Assembly (NCBI GenBank): GCA_911728435.2 | Contig: OU452216.1 | Coordinates: 2,232,842-2,296,841 of the forward strand | DNA from: Apoderus coryli | Taxonomy: Eukaryota; Arthropoda; Insecta; Coleoptera; Attelabidae | Direction: 5' to 3' | Length of the DNA: 64,000 bases | Part shown: positions 34,781 to 45,509 of the stretch, in pieces | Layout of the letters: every line of letters starts with the position of its first letter | Numbering within the stretch: position 1 is the first letter of the stretch | The notes under the pieces: generated by a model | What the model was told of the DNA's origin: nothing | Databases searched by the model: none | What the model saw: the letters and a program-made list of their open reading frames with translations, nothing else | Made by a program: the position numbers and the translations under genes

Positions 34781-35049
34781 TATTCTACTCCACTTCAGTA
34801 TGGACTACTTCTTTCGAACAAGGGTATGTTTCCTACGATCGGTAATTTGAAATTAATAAAAAAATAAATATAATCCATGGAAGGTTCTTGTATATTTATT
34901 AACAATAACTGGCTCTAACTTTTAGTGAATAGAGCAGTTTAAAAGTCTAAAAAATAAATTTTCACCACAGTGTAACAAAAAATTTAACGGATATCTATAT
35001 TAAGTGAAAGAGAATTAGAAAAAATATGAAGAAAAAACAAAAAGAGTCA

Positions 35050-35560
35050 CGTTGTTTATGAAATACCTTGTGAAGGCTGTATACATAGGGCAAACATCTC
35101 AAAACTTAGAAAATAGGAAAAAAGGTCACAAATATGACAAAAAAAAATAAGACAGCCCTCACTAACCATGAGGTATTAAATATTATAATAATTTAATTAA
35201 AAAAAAGAGAATTTCTGGAAATGGTTCTTATACATAAAAATAATAATGCGATAAATGATAGAAAAGATTTAAACAATCTAAATAAAATATACACGTCCAT
35301 TCTGTGAGTGTCCGTCGTCGGTTTTGGGCAAATTTAAAATAAACAAGAATGCAAACTGACCAATATATTAGTAATATATATTAACCAAATATCGTATATA
35401 GTTTAGTGTGATTTATTTGGTATTTGTTGAATTATAATGTCGAAACTGATGTAGAGTATATAAGGTGAGTCTTAAATGTAGAATTTAAGTGTAGTACTAA
35501 ATAATAAAAAAACATTTTAGTATTTTTGAAAAAGACCACAGCGATGGTCGAAACGGCAAA
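35050..35560 (+). pseudogene. Penelope-like element remnant: GIY-YIG endonuclease and 3' end
   Basis: The plus-strand frame shows VYIGQTSQNLENR near 35075, the GIY-YIG signature of PLE endonucleases. After a frameshift at an A-run it continues with TALTNHE, and further with FLEMVLIHKNNNAIN and NLNKIYTSIL, the usual PLE C-terminus. Near 35535-35560, CACAGCGATGGTCGAAACGG resembles a worn hammerhead 3' core (CGAAAC) of PLE ends. The RT part is not recognisable. 35561-35985 holds nothing I can assign. Confidence 0.65.
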
Positions 35561-36072
35561 TTAAAGCATGACATAAGTGAAAATTGTGTATTCTTATTAT
35601 ATGACCTAAAATCAAGTACTACTAAGTACCAGAAGTTTGTCGAGATCGAAAATTTATTTAACCAGGATTTACCGTTTAAGAAAACTTATTTATTACAAAT
35701 TTAATCAATCTAAAGGAATGTGTGGGAACATACCTACCAATAATTTATGTGATCCACTTTTGGAAACCATGGTTAATGTTGATTTAATAAAATATTAGAA
35801 ATCTAATTTTATGCTAGTGTTAAAAATTTAAAATATATATGTTATTGGCAGCCATGGATTTTAAATGAAATATTATTTATTGTACTATTTTAAACATTTC
35901 AATAACTGTGATATTCACATTATCCTTTTAATGTAGTTAATAGGTTTAGAAAATAAAGATTTATGTGCTCTATATTAAATTATTAATTTTATTAATCATA
36001 TATTTTATATACACATACAATCAATTTATAATAAAAAAAATCGTACACATTCATCTTACAATCCCACAAATC

Positions 36073-36432
36073 TTACCGCCTTTTTCGATCATCATCACGC
36101 CTCTTCCGATCTCTTTCTTTATCACGTTTCTCCCGATCTTTGTCCCGCTTTTCTTTATCCCTATCCTTTTCCCTCTCTTTATCTTTCTTTTGTCTGTCTC
36201 TTTCACGGCTTCTGTGCCTTTCTCGTTCTTTAGATCTGCTTCTATCTCTTTTTCGAAATTTCTTTGGTTTCTCTTTTTCTTTGGATACCTCTTCTAGTTG
36301 GTATTTGGTGTCATCCTCCAATTCCATTTCTTCGTCGAGATCGTCTTCTAATGCTGATACTTTAGCTTCTAATTCATTATTTTCCTCCAATACATGCCGT
36401 TTTTGTATGCGTGGAAGTATTACATCACATAC
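36073..36432 (-). CDS. Prp38: Pre-mRNA-splicing factor Prp38 (PRPF38A type), last exon
   Basis: A 119-residue terminal exon. It begins VCDVILPRIQKRHVLEE right after an acceptor (TTTTTTCAAG at 36433-36442 on the minus strand). That block, followed by LEAKVSALEDDLDEE, matches the end of the conserved Prp38 domain and the coiled coil of PRPF38A. The rest is acidic, then a long RS/RD/KD-rich tail (RSRSKERERHRSRERDRQ...) ending RRDDDRKRR before TAA at 36073-36075. Prp38 joins the U4/U6.U5 tri-snRNP and is needed for spliceosome activation in the nucleus. A minus-strand AATAAA lies near 35988-35993. Upstream exons should lie at higher coordinates; I did not find them, and a PLE palindrome fills the adjacent intron. 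Confidence 0.85.
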   Translation of the reverse strand, partial: VCDVILPRIQKRHVLEENNELEAKVSALEDDLDEEMELEDDTKYQLEEVSKEKEKPKKFRKRDRSRSKERERHRSRERDRQKKDKEREKDRDKEKRDKDREKRDKERDRKRRDDDRKRR

Positions 36433-36675
36433 CTTGAAAAAATAAATTCAAATCTCCACAAAAATAAATTTAAATAGAAATCCATAACTATTGTTCAAAC
36501 ATGTTTCGGAATTCAATCCAGTTCCATCAATAGTGGAGAGAAACGTTACAAAATCAATGTAGGGTATCGTTTAAATTTTTATTGAGGTCAATCTTATGAA
36601 AAAAATAATTTTGTTGAATAAAACTGCGTCTACTCCACAAAAAGATCTTTATATACACGTTACAATTCGTGCAGG

Positions 36676-36717
36676 CTGCCAGACATGTTTCGGACTATAT
36701 GTCCATCATCAGTGGCT
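36676..36717 (-). ncRNA. Hammerhead ribozyme in the PLE 3' region (minus copy)
   Basis: Read on the minus strand: stem I strand GCCA, core CTGATGA, stem II GGAC-ATATA-GTCC, GAA, palindromic stem III ACATGT, cleavage C, stem I strand TGGC. This is the mirror of 41182-41223. One U sits between the core and stem II. Confidence 0.75.
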
Positions 36718-37463
36718 AAGAAACTTGTACAATGTCGTTACATGTAGGAATTATACTTCATATGGACTTAATATAGAAATTGAAGAGTTACGGGATTAAA
36801 ACGTCTATACAATATCTGTAATATAATAGCTTAATTAGGATGTGATGTAATATATAGTATTTGTTGAAATCTCACCATTTTGTGGAAAAGTGTTTACATT
36901 AAAATTATATGACTTGACTTAAATTATTATTACATAATGTTGAACAATATTATTCAAAAACATTTCTTTTCTTTTCTTTCCATTTAATTTTAATTTTCAT
37001 TGTTGGAGAAAAATTTTTATTTTAAGAAATTTCCAACTACTGTGTTGTAGTGTGGATGACAAATCAGAAAGACAAGATGTCGAGTGGTAAATGTGAAGAT
37101 AGTTGTGTATAATAGTATGGTTTCAGCCAAAGCTACACATTTGGTGTTTTAGGTAAGGTGAGGAATTCAAGTGAAGTGAGTTTATGTTGTTGTTTGGTGT
37201 ATAATGAATTGAATGTGAATCATAGGTAAGTAGTTGTAGGAAAATATGTGTTATATGTACATTTCATTCTGTAATGTCTTTTATATGTTATGTAAGGATA
37301 TATAATTTTAAAGTTCAATTTTAATGAAATGGGGTTGTGGGTTGATGACTTTTGTTTGTGTCAAGGAAGAGGTGATGTGTCATGTCCTAACCTCATATTT
37401 GTTATTTTGTTGATGTTGTTTGTAGGTTATGGGGTTTGTTTATGGAACGGCAGAGATGGATAG

Positions 37464-38944
37464 TTACACCGAGTTGAATTTGAGGGAATTGAAGAAAGGA
37501 AGGCAGTCGAATTCAAGTTGGTCGTTCACACAGGTGTATTTGGTGTTCTTTTTATATAAGTTAATTTCCATAGCTTCCAAGACATTCAGCATGGTGCTTT
37601 TAAGGCAGGAGTGGAGCATTTCAGCATTTTGGTCGATGGAAAAGGAGTGGTGTTCATTATAGACATGGTTGGCAAAGGCAGAGTTACTGTTAATTTCATC
37701 CGCATTTTCTTGAGTGGCCTTTTCAATGATTTTATGGTGTTCTTTTATACGCGTATTAAAGTTGCGGCCTGTTTGACCTATGTATATGGTATTACAGTTC
37801 AAGGTGCCACATTTTAGTAAGTATACTCCGGATTTTTGAAGCCAATTAACTGGTGATTTGCTGTTGTCAAGGTAATTGCCTATTGTATTTCTAGTTCTGA
37901 AGCAGATGTTAATGTTGCAGTAATTAAATAGTTTTTTAATGGAATGCATGAATGGACCGATGTACGTAATAGGGTGGAAGTTATTGTTTGTGGGATTTTT
38001 GATGGTGGTAAGTCCATTGAATGTGTGTTTTATTAGGTGTTTATAATATATTTTATTGATTGTAGATATTGGATAGTGGTTTACTCTGGCTATATGGTAA
38101 ATTAATGATAATTCGTTATTAAAGTTTTCGTGTGACATTGGTACGTGGAAAAGTCTGTGGAAGTATGATTCGAATGTTGAAAATTTGTGTGTGGAAGGAT
38201 GGTTGGAGTGGTAATTGATAATAGCGTCAGACGAAGTGGGCTTGTGGAATATTGAGAATGTGAGTTCGTTATTATGTCTGTGTATAGTTAGGTCAAGGTA
38301 AGCCAATGAGTTGTTTGTTTCAGATTCATGGGTAAACTGAATACGTTCATGTATAGAGTTCATGAAGTTAAGAGTTTGGATAACTTCGTCTGTGGTTCCT
38401 ATGTATATAGCAAAGATGTCATCCACATATCTTTTTAGGCATAGGAATTTTGGACCATGGATGTTGTTTGATAGAATGGTTTGGTCTATTTTTGACATGA
38501 AGATCTCAGCTAGCAAGGACGAGATGCCATTTCCCATGCTCAGGCCATCTATTTGTTTATAATATTTATTGTTAAAGTGAAAAAAGTTTTGTTCAAGATT
38601 AATTTTCAATAAACTGTGTATGGCGTTGATGTCTGACATATTTAAGTTGGAGTTATTTATTATCAAATCTTTGACTATATCTAGGGTTTCGGTAACGGGG
38701 ACACTACTATATAGGTTTTTGACATCGAAGGATATGAGTCGTGCATTCTCAGGACATTGAATATGTTTAATTTTGTTTATTAAATCGATGGAATTCTTTA
38801 GTGAATGTACTGATGTAAAGTTGGTTTTATCTCTAAGAACGTAGTTGAGCCAGTTAGAGAGTTTTGATGCTGGGGTTCCAGAGAAGCAGACAATAGGACG
38901 GGCGGGGATCTCCCTTTTATGAATCTTAAGGAGTGCACGTAGTT
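37464..38944 (-). CDS. Penelope-like RT plus GIY-YIG endonuclease (minus copy)
   Basis: The first ATG of the minus ORF is at 38666, but the frame is open to the palindrome centre, so the protein is truncated by DNA loss rather than stopped. Sequence and domains equal those of the plus copy: RT with YVDD and a C-terminal GIY-YIG domain, no internal stop. Without an upstream start it may not be expressed. Confidence 0.85.
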
Positions 38945-40435
38945 AAGACACCCGAACTACGTGCACTCCTTAAGATTCATAAAAGGGAGATCCCCGCCCG
39001 TCCTATTGTCTGCTTCTCTGGAACCCCAGCATCAAAACTCTCTAACTGGCTCAACTACGTTCTTAGAGATAAAACCAACTTTACATCAGTACATTCAGTA
39101 AAGAATTCCATCGATTTAATAAACAAAATTAAACATATTCAATGTCCTGAGAATGCACGACTCATATCCTTCGATGTCAAAAACCTATATAGTAGTGTCC
39201 CCGTTACCGAAACCCTAGATATAGTCAAAGATTTGATAATAAATAACTCCAACTTAAATATGTCAGACATCAACGCCATACACAGTTTATTGAAAATTAA
39301 TCTTGAACAAAACTTTTTTCACTTTAACAATAAATATTATAAACAAATAGATGGCCTGAGCATGGGAAATGGCATCTCGTCCTTGCTAGCTGAGATCTTC
39401 ATGTCAAAAATAGACCAAACCATTCTATCAAACAACATCCATGGTCCAAAATTCCTATGCCTAAAAAGATATGTGGATGACATCTTTGCTATATACATAG
39501 GAACCACAGACGAAGTTATCCAAACTCTTAACTTCATGAACTCTATACATGAACGTATTCAGTTTACCCATGAATCTGAAACAAACAACTCATTGGCTTA
39601 CCTTGACCTAACTATACACAGACATAATAACGAACTCACATTCTCAATATTCCACAAGCCCACTTCGTCTGACGCTATTATCAATTACCACTCCAACCAT
39701 CCTTCCACACACAAATTTTCAACATTCGAATCATACTTCCACAGACTTTTCCACGTACCAATGTCACACGAAAACTTTAATAACGAATTATCATTAATTT
39801 ACCATATAGCCAGAGTAAACCACTATCCAATATCTACAATCAATAAAATATATTATAAACACCTAATAAAACACACATTCAATGGACTTACCACCATCAA
39901 AAATCCCACAAACAATAACTTCCACCCTATTACGTACATCGGTCCATTCATGCATTCCATTAAAAAACTATTTAATTACTGCAACATTAACATCTGCTTC
40001 AGAACTAGAAATACAATAGGCAATTACCTTGACAACAGCAAATCACCAGTTAATTGGCTTCAAAAATCCGGAGTATACTTACTAAAATGTGGCACCTTGA
40101 ACTGTAATACCATATACATAGGTCAAACAGGCCGCAACTTTAATACGCGTATAAAAGAACACCATAAAATCATTGAAAAGGCCACTCAAGAAAATGCGGA
40201 TGAAATTAACAGTAACTCTGCCTTTGCCAACCATGTCTATAATGAACACCACTCCTTTTCCATCGACCAAAATGCTGAAATGCTCCACTCCTGCCTTAAA
40301 AGCACCATGCTGAATGTCTTGGAAGCTATGGAAATTAACTTATATAAAAAGAACACCAAATACACCTGTGTGAACGACCAACTTGAATTCGACTGCCTTC
40401 CTTTCTTCAATTCCCTCAAATTCAACTCGGTGTAA
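38933..40435 (+). CDS. Penelope-like RT plus GIY-YIG endonuclease (plus copy)
   Basis: A 500-residue open frame. The first residues come from the palindrome loop, and element sequence starts at ELRALLKIHK, the block that begins the PLE RT core, so about the first third of a normal PLE protein is missing. RT: RPIVCFSGTPASKLSNWL near 25-42, SFDVKNLYSSVP near 76, GLSMGNGISSLLAEI near 141, active site KRYVDDIFAIY near 179. GIY-YIG: CNTIYIGQTGRNFNTRIKEHH near 390-411, then a conserved His/Glu region and LNVLEAMEINLYKKN. PLEs use the endonuclease for target-primed insertion. No stop or shift anywhere, so decay is minimal. Confidence 0.9.
   Translation: MHVVKTPELRALLKIHKREIPARPIVCFSGTPASKLSNWLNYVLRDKTNFTSVHSVKNSIDLINKIKHIQCPENARLISFDVKNLYSSVPVTETLDIVKDLIINNSNLNMSDINAIHSLLKINLEQNFFHFNNKYYKQIDGLSMGNGISSLLAEIFMSKIDQTILSNNIHGPKFLCLKRYVDDIFAIYIGTTDEVIQTLNFMNSIHERIQFTHESETNNSLAYLDLTIHRHNNELTFSIFHKPTSSDAIINYHSNHPSTHKFSTFESYFHRLFHVPMSHENFNNELSLIYHIARVNHYPISTINKIYYKHLIKHTFNGLTTIKNPTNNNFHPITYIGPFMHSIKKLFNYCNINICFRTRNTIGNYLDNSKSPVNWLQKSGVYLLKCGTLNCNTIYIGQTGRNFNTRIKEHHKIIEKATQENADEINSNSAFANHVYNEHHSFSIDQNAEMLHSCLKSTMLNVLEAMEINLYKKNTKYTCVNDQLEFDCLPFFNSLKFNSV
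38945..38954. other. 10-nt loop at the centre of the 4.7-kb palindrome
   Basis: AAGACACCCG separates two perfect 2333-bp arms. The bases do not come from the PLE continuation and look like filler at a joint. Confidence 0.85.
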
Positions 40436-41287
40436 CTATCCATCTCTGCCGTTCCATAAACAAACCCCATAACCTACAAACAACATCAACAAAATAACAA
40501 ATATGAGGTTAGGACATGACACATCACCTCTTCCTTGACACAAACAAAAGTCATCAACCCACAACCCCATTTCATTAAAATTGAACTTTAAAATTATATA
40601 TCCTTACATAACATATAAAAGACATTACAGAATGAAATGTACATATAACACATATTTTCCTACAACTACTTACCTATGATTCACATTCAATTCATTATAC
40701 ACCAAACAACAACATAAACTCACTTCACTTGAATTCCTCACCTTACCTAAAACACCAAATGTGTAGCTTTGGCTGAAACCATACTATTATACACAACTAT
40801 CTTCACATTTACCACTCGACATCTTGTCTTTCTGATTTGTCATCCACACTACAACACAGTAGTTGGAAATTTCTTAAAATAAAAATTTTTCTCCAACAAT
40901 GAAAATTAAAATTAAATGGAAAGAAAAGAAAAGAAATGTTTTTGAATAATATTGTTCAACATTATGTAATAATAATTTAAGTCAAGTCATATAATTTTAA
41001 TGTAAACACTTTTCCACAAAATGGTGAGATTTCAACAAATACTATATATTACATCACATCCTAATTAAGCTATTATATTACAGATATTGTATAGACGTTT
41101 TAATCCCGTAACTCTTCAATTTCTATATTAAGTCCATATGAAGTATAATTCCTACATGTAACGACATTGTACAAGTTTCTTAGCCACTGATGATGGACAT
41201 ATAGTCCGAAACATGTCTGGCAGCCTGCACGAATTGTAACGTGTATATAAAGATCTTTTTGTGGAGTAGACGCAGTTTTATTCAACA
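38955..41287 (+). mobile_element. Penelope-like element, 5'-truncated, plus copy of palindrome
   Basis: Head-to-head partner of 36612-38944. Same ORF, 3' UTR and ribozyme. After the shared 3' end (GTTTTATTCAAC) the flank reads ATTATCATTCACTCC and, about 45 bp on, a 54-nt A run, absent from the other copy. Confidence 0.9.
41182..41223 (+). ncRNA. Hammerhead ribozyme in the PLE 3' region (plus copy)
   Basis: Core CTGATGA at 41187-41193, stem II GGAC/GTCC with loop ATATA, GAA at 41208-41210, stem III ACATGT (palindromic), cleavage after C at 41217, stem I GCCA/TGGC. Hammerheads are an established feature of PLEs. Palindromic minimal stem III is known to favour dimeric action. One extra U after CTGATGA departs from the textbook core, so activity is not assured. 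Confidence 0.75.
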
Positions 41288-41322
41288 TTATCATTCACTC
41301 CTCGATAAATGGATTACTTCAG

Positions 41323-41332
<10 letters not shown>

Positions 41333-41386
<54 letters not shown>
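41333..41386. repeat. Poly(A) run, 54 nt
   Basis: A pure A run after GGATTACTTCAG. It may be the tail of a retro-inserted sequence ending at the PLE boundary, or a slippage tract; length in the assembly is unreliable for homopolymers. Confidence 0.8.
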
Positions 41387-41387
<1 letters not shown>

Positions 41388-41388
<1 letters not shown>

Positions 41389-42240
41389 ATTGTTATATTG
41401 TATTAATTAAAAAATTATATTAAGTTAAGAAGAACTAACATTATTTTTGGTATTTTTTCTTAATTTAATTTTTTTATTTGACTCCAACTCCACTTAAGGC
41501 TAGACTATTTTTTCTAAATTATTACAATTTAAAACCGACAGACAGACAACGCTGTGGACATGCTGTATTATTGCAACGATGCATTAAATCGCTTCGGTAA
41601 ACTTTTGGTAATGAAGCACAATCATAGAAGACAGTGTACAGGATGTCTTAGGTTGGTTATTGAATATAAAATACTAGTCACATACAAATAATTCCAATTT
41701 ATTATATAAATTTTGTACATCAAATATACATAAGAATTATTGTATTGAATACTATTAAAAATAATAAATTTATCAGGTTTTGTTGGGCGGCTAAACGTGT
41801 TGTGGCCATTAAACATTGTTCCTGTAAAATAATAAAATTCGGTAAAAATTCCAATAAAACTTGTGAGGAATTGATAGAAAATTGTCTACCTATAGCTACC
41901 AGTATTAAAACAAATCAGCACATCTAGCAGAGCACCGTATTCTAAGTTCCCTAACGCACAAGCAGAATTCAAATTAGGTAAATCTTTATTGTTCGTATAT
42001 TAGTAGTTATACTAAAACAATTTAGTATAACTACTAATATACGAACAATAAAGATTTACCTAATTTGAATTCTGTCTACAAAATTACTAATTGTATGAAT
42101 AAATTAAACAAGAAAGGTGCAGATGTGATCTTTGAGGAATACCTTATTTTCTAAATTTAAAATATATAGGTACATATATATTTAGCTCTCCATATCATAT
42201 ATGTAATATATGTATATATGGAGACTATTAGTTTCATGAA
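41388..42240. other. AT-rich stretch with a short C-terminus-like frame
   Basis: A plus frame around 41760-41925 (WAAKRVVAIKHCSCKIIKFG, CEELIENCLP) and another after the palindrome (NSVYKITNCMNKLNKKG..., ending EEYLIF then stop near 42155) look protein-like but match nothing I know. They may be the pieces of one broken ORF split by the insertion at 41963-42074. Confidence 0.3.
41963..42074. repeat. Perfect 54-bp palindrome with 4-nt loop
   Basis: Arms 41963-42016 and 42021-42074 are exact reverse complements (starting CAGAATTCAAATTAGG), with loop ACAA. It has no MITE-like end and no subterminal repeat, and resembles the templated snap-back in the BEL integrase. Confidence 0.85.
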
Positions 42241-42315
42241 AAAAAAATTTTTTTTAATTTCACCGGAAATACTTGTTTTTGGTCATTTTATACATAAATA
42301 AGTAGTTTTAAAAAA

Positions 42316-42316
42316 A

Positions 42317-42347
<31 letters not shown>

Positions 42348-42348
42348 A
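42316..42348. repeat. (TGTC)n microsatellite
   Basis: About eight TGTC units just before the 530-bp array. TGTC/GACA runs preceding an AAAACC(A/G)CTTAAC(G/A)GATTTTA block are a recurrent combination in insect non-autonomous transposons. Confidence 0.9.
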
Positions 42349-45118
42349 TCCACGAAAACGCAAAAACCGCTTAACAGATTTTAAGCAAATTTGGTACAAA
42401 AATACTATTGGACATGGCAAGGAGCTGATTAGATTTTGGGAAACATTGAGCGTAGGCAAAGGGTTTAAAAGAGGGTTCAAAAATTAAAAAAATTCATAGT
42501 TTTTAAACTTATCCGAAATACTGCATAATTTTTTACGCATTTAATTGAATATAACCTAAAATATTGAACATAAAATATTAGACCACATTGGCGTTCGAAA
42601 ATAGTGTAAAATGGGGTAAAAAAGATTAAAAAAAAAACGTATTTCTTAAAAATAGCAGAAATATTAACTAGTTGTTTATAGTTTTGATAGAATATAACCT
42701 ATAAAATGTGTCATGAATAACTTACTTTCATAGGCGTTCGTAAATAGTGGAAAAGGGGTCAAAACATAAAAAATATATATTTCCTAAACTTATTCGAAAT
42801 ATGGAATAATTTTTCATAGTTATGATACAATATACGCTAAAAAATATTCCATAAAAGAATTGGTTCACACAGGCGTTCGAAAATAGTTTAAAAAAAGGGT
42901 CAAAAACGAAAAAAAAAACGTTTCCCAAATATACCAGAAAAATTGGCTAATTATATATAGCTTTGATATAAGATAACCTAAATAATGCAGCATAAAATTT
43001 TTATTCACATAGGTGTTCGTCAATAGTAGAAAAAGGGGTAAAATAAAAAAAAATTAAAATGTAAAATTTTTTATATTTAACTAGATGAATTGGTGTTAAA
43101 AATACACGACAAAAAATAATGTACCATAGGCGTCCGTGAAAATTCTATAAAAGGGTCAGGACAAATTTGTATCCGTGATAACTCAAAAACCACTTAACGG
43201 ATTTTAACCACATTTGGTACGAAAATACTACAGGATATTTATAAGTGGTGATTAACATTTAGCGTAGGCAAGGGGTTTAAAAGAGGGTTCAAAAATTTAA
43301 AAAATCATAGTTCCTAAACTTATCCGAAATATTGAATAATTTTTTATAGTTGTGATAGAATATAACCTAAAAAATGTTACATAAAAGAATTAGTTCACAC
43401 AGGCGTTCGAAAATAGTTTAAAAAAAGGGTCAAAAACGAAAAAAAAAACGTTTCCCAAATATACCAGAAAAATTGGCTAATTATATATAGCTTTGATATA
43501 AGATAACCTAAAAAATGCAGCATAAAATTTTTATTCACATAGGCGTTCGTCAATAGTAGAAAAAGGGGTAAAATAAAAAAAAATTAAAATGTAAAATTTT
43601 TTATATTTAACTAGATGAATTGGTGTTAAAAATACACGACAAAAATTAATGTACCATAGGCGTCCGTGAAAATTCTATAAAAGGGTCAGGACAAATTTGT
43701 ATCCGTGATAACTCAAAAACCACTTAACGGATTTTAACCACATTTGGTACGAAAATACTACAGGATATTTATAAGTGGTGATTAACATTTAGCGTAGGCA
43801 AGGGGTTTAAAAGAGGGTTCAAAAATTTAAAAAATCATAGTTCTTAAACTTATCCGAAATATTGAATAATTTTTTATAGTTGTGATAGAATGTAACCTAA
43901 AAAATGTTACATAAAAGAATTAGTTCACACAGGCGTTCGAAAATAGTGTTAAAAAAAGGGTCAAAAACGAAAACAAAAATTTTCCCAAATATACCAGAGA
44001 AATTGGCTAATTATATATAGCTTTGAGATAAGATAACCTAAAAAATGCAGCATAAAATTTTTATTTACATAGGCGTTCGCAAATAGTAGAAAAAGGGGTA
44101 AAAAAAAAAAAATTTAAAATGTAAAAATTTTTATATTTAACTAGTTGAGTTGGTGTTAAAAATACACGACAAAAATTAATGTTCCATAGGCGTCCGTGAA
44201 AATTCTATAAAAGGGTCAGAAAAAATTTGTATCCGTGATAACTCAAAAACCACTTAACGGATTTTAACCACATTTGGTACGAAAATACTACAGGCTATTT
44301 ATAGGTGGTGATTAACATTGAGCGTAGGCAAGGGGTTTAAAAGAGGGTTCAAAAATTTCAAAAATCATAGTTCTTAAACTTATCCGAAATATTGAATAAT
44401 TTTTTATAGTTGTGATAGAATATAACCTTAAAAATGTTACATAAAAGAATTAGTTCACACAGGCGTTCGAAAATAGTCTTAAAAAAAAGAGTCAAAAACG
44501 AAATAAAAATGTTTCCCAAATATACCAGAAAAATTGGCTAATTATATATAGCTTTGATATAAGATAACCTAAAAAATACAGCATAAAATTTTTATTTACA
44601 TAGGCGTTCGTAAATAGTAAAAAAAAGGGGTAAAATGAAAAAAAAATTAAAATGTAAACAATTTTATATTTAACTAGTTGAATTGGTGTTAAAAATACAC
44701 GAGAAAAATTAATGTTCCATAGGCGTCCGTGAAAAGTCTATAAAAGGGTCAGAAAAAAATTGTATCCGTGATAACTCAAAAACCACTTAACGGATAACCT
44801 ACAACATGGAGCATAACAATTTTGTTTACATAGGCGTTCGTCAATAGTAGAAAAGGGGACAAAATAAATTTTATAATAAAACTAAAAAAAAATCAATTAT
44901 TTTTCGTACAAGAATTTGGCCTAGATCTGAAATATAAAATATCTGCGTATAAATAGTGCCTCCAAAGAGAAGAAAAAGGCACAAAACCCGATACAAAAAA
45001 AAAATAGCTGATGTCTAAAACAAAACAAAAATTTAGAGAAATGACAAAAAGGTCATAAAATTATTACTTTTACACTTAAATATGGAGAGCTATTCGTGCC
45101 TCGAGGGCAACAGCTAGT
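42349..45118. repeat. 530-bp tandem array, possible Helitron-like element
   Basis: GTATCCGTGATAACTCAAAA recurs at 43169, 43699, 44229 and 44762 (periods 530, 530, 533). The first, more divergent copy starts at about 42348 and the last is truncated. Each unit contains two or three CATAGGCGTTCG boxes. The right end reads GGAGAGCTATTCGTGCCTCG then AGGGCAACAGCTAGT, a CTAG end followed by T as in Helitrons, while the left flank near 42191 carries AGCTCTCCATAT, a possible inverted partner of the right-end box. No Rep/Hel ORF, so it would be non-autonomous. Class is tentative. Confidence 0.6.
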
Positions 45119-45149
45119 TTTTTTTTATTTTTAATGAAGTAGTCCATAT

Positions 45150-45300
45150 TGCTGTGGACGTCCAATAACTTATTTTAATAAGTTATATCAAACCATTCAG
45201 GCAATCAAAACATGCTTCGGCCCTAGCAAGAGTCATCATCAGTTGAATAGATTCACATTATATAACTAAATGGAGATTGGGAATATTTATATTTTATTAA
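45150..45300 (-). mobile_element. PLE 3'-end fragment with a degenerate hammerhead
   Basis: Minus strand near 45246-45209: CTGATGATGACTC...GGGCCGAAGCATG. The CTGATGA core and the extra U of the PLE family are present, but GAAAC has become GAAGC, which would abolish the catalytic core. Flanking sequence has the usual PLE 3' composition. Confidence 0.5.
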
Positions 45301-45464
45301 ACTAACTACTAACCACTCTAATTTCAGAATGAGAGAGATAAATTTAGTGGACGAGACAGTGTTTTTCTTTCCAAATTAAAAAATATATATGGAAGAATTG
45401 TTTGTTACATAAAGCAACAAGACTTTTAAGTTATGTTGGAAATTTATTTCACACCACCATGCTT

Positions 45465-45509
45465 CCACCAGACGGCCGTTTCGTCGATCCACGACTCATC
45501 AGTGGTGAT
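45465..45509 (-). ncRNA. Hammerhead ribozyme, retrozyme unit (minus)
   Basis: Exact mirror of 45961-46005 on the minus strand: the TCATCAG core complement is at 45496-45502, with stems I, II and III all present. Confidence 0.85.

Larger units (their letters stand above)
36612..38944 (-). mobile_element. Penelope-like element, 5'-truncated, minus copy of palindrome
   Basis: 2333 bp that mirror 38955-41287 base for base wherever I compared them, with no indel across the arms. It contains the RT/GIY-YIG ORF, a 3' UTR of about 750 bp and a hammerhead ribozyme near its 3' end. It is 5'-truncated at the palindrome centre. The 3' end (GTTGAATAAAAC on the plus strand) is shared by both copies, after which flanks differ. 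Confidence 0.9.

Noticed and set aside
36614..36799. 67-residue plus ORF near the PLE 3' end, mirrored at 41100-41294
   Set aside because: It covers the hammerhead and 3' UTR in antisense; identical in both arms because of the palindrome, not because of coding constraint.
37429..37817. ORFs antisense to the PLE gene, mirrored at 40082-40470
   Set aside because: Exact antisense shadows of the PLE RT/GIY-YIG ORF in both arms.
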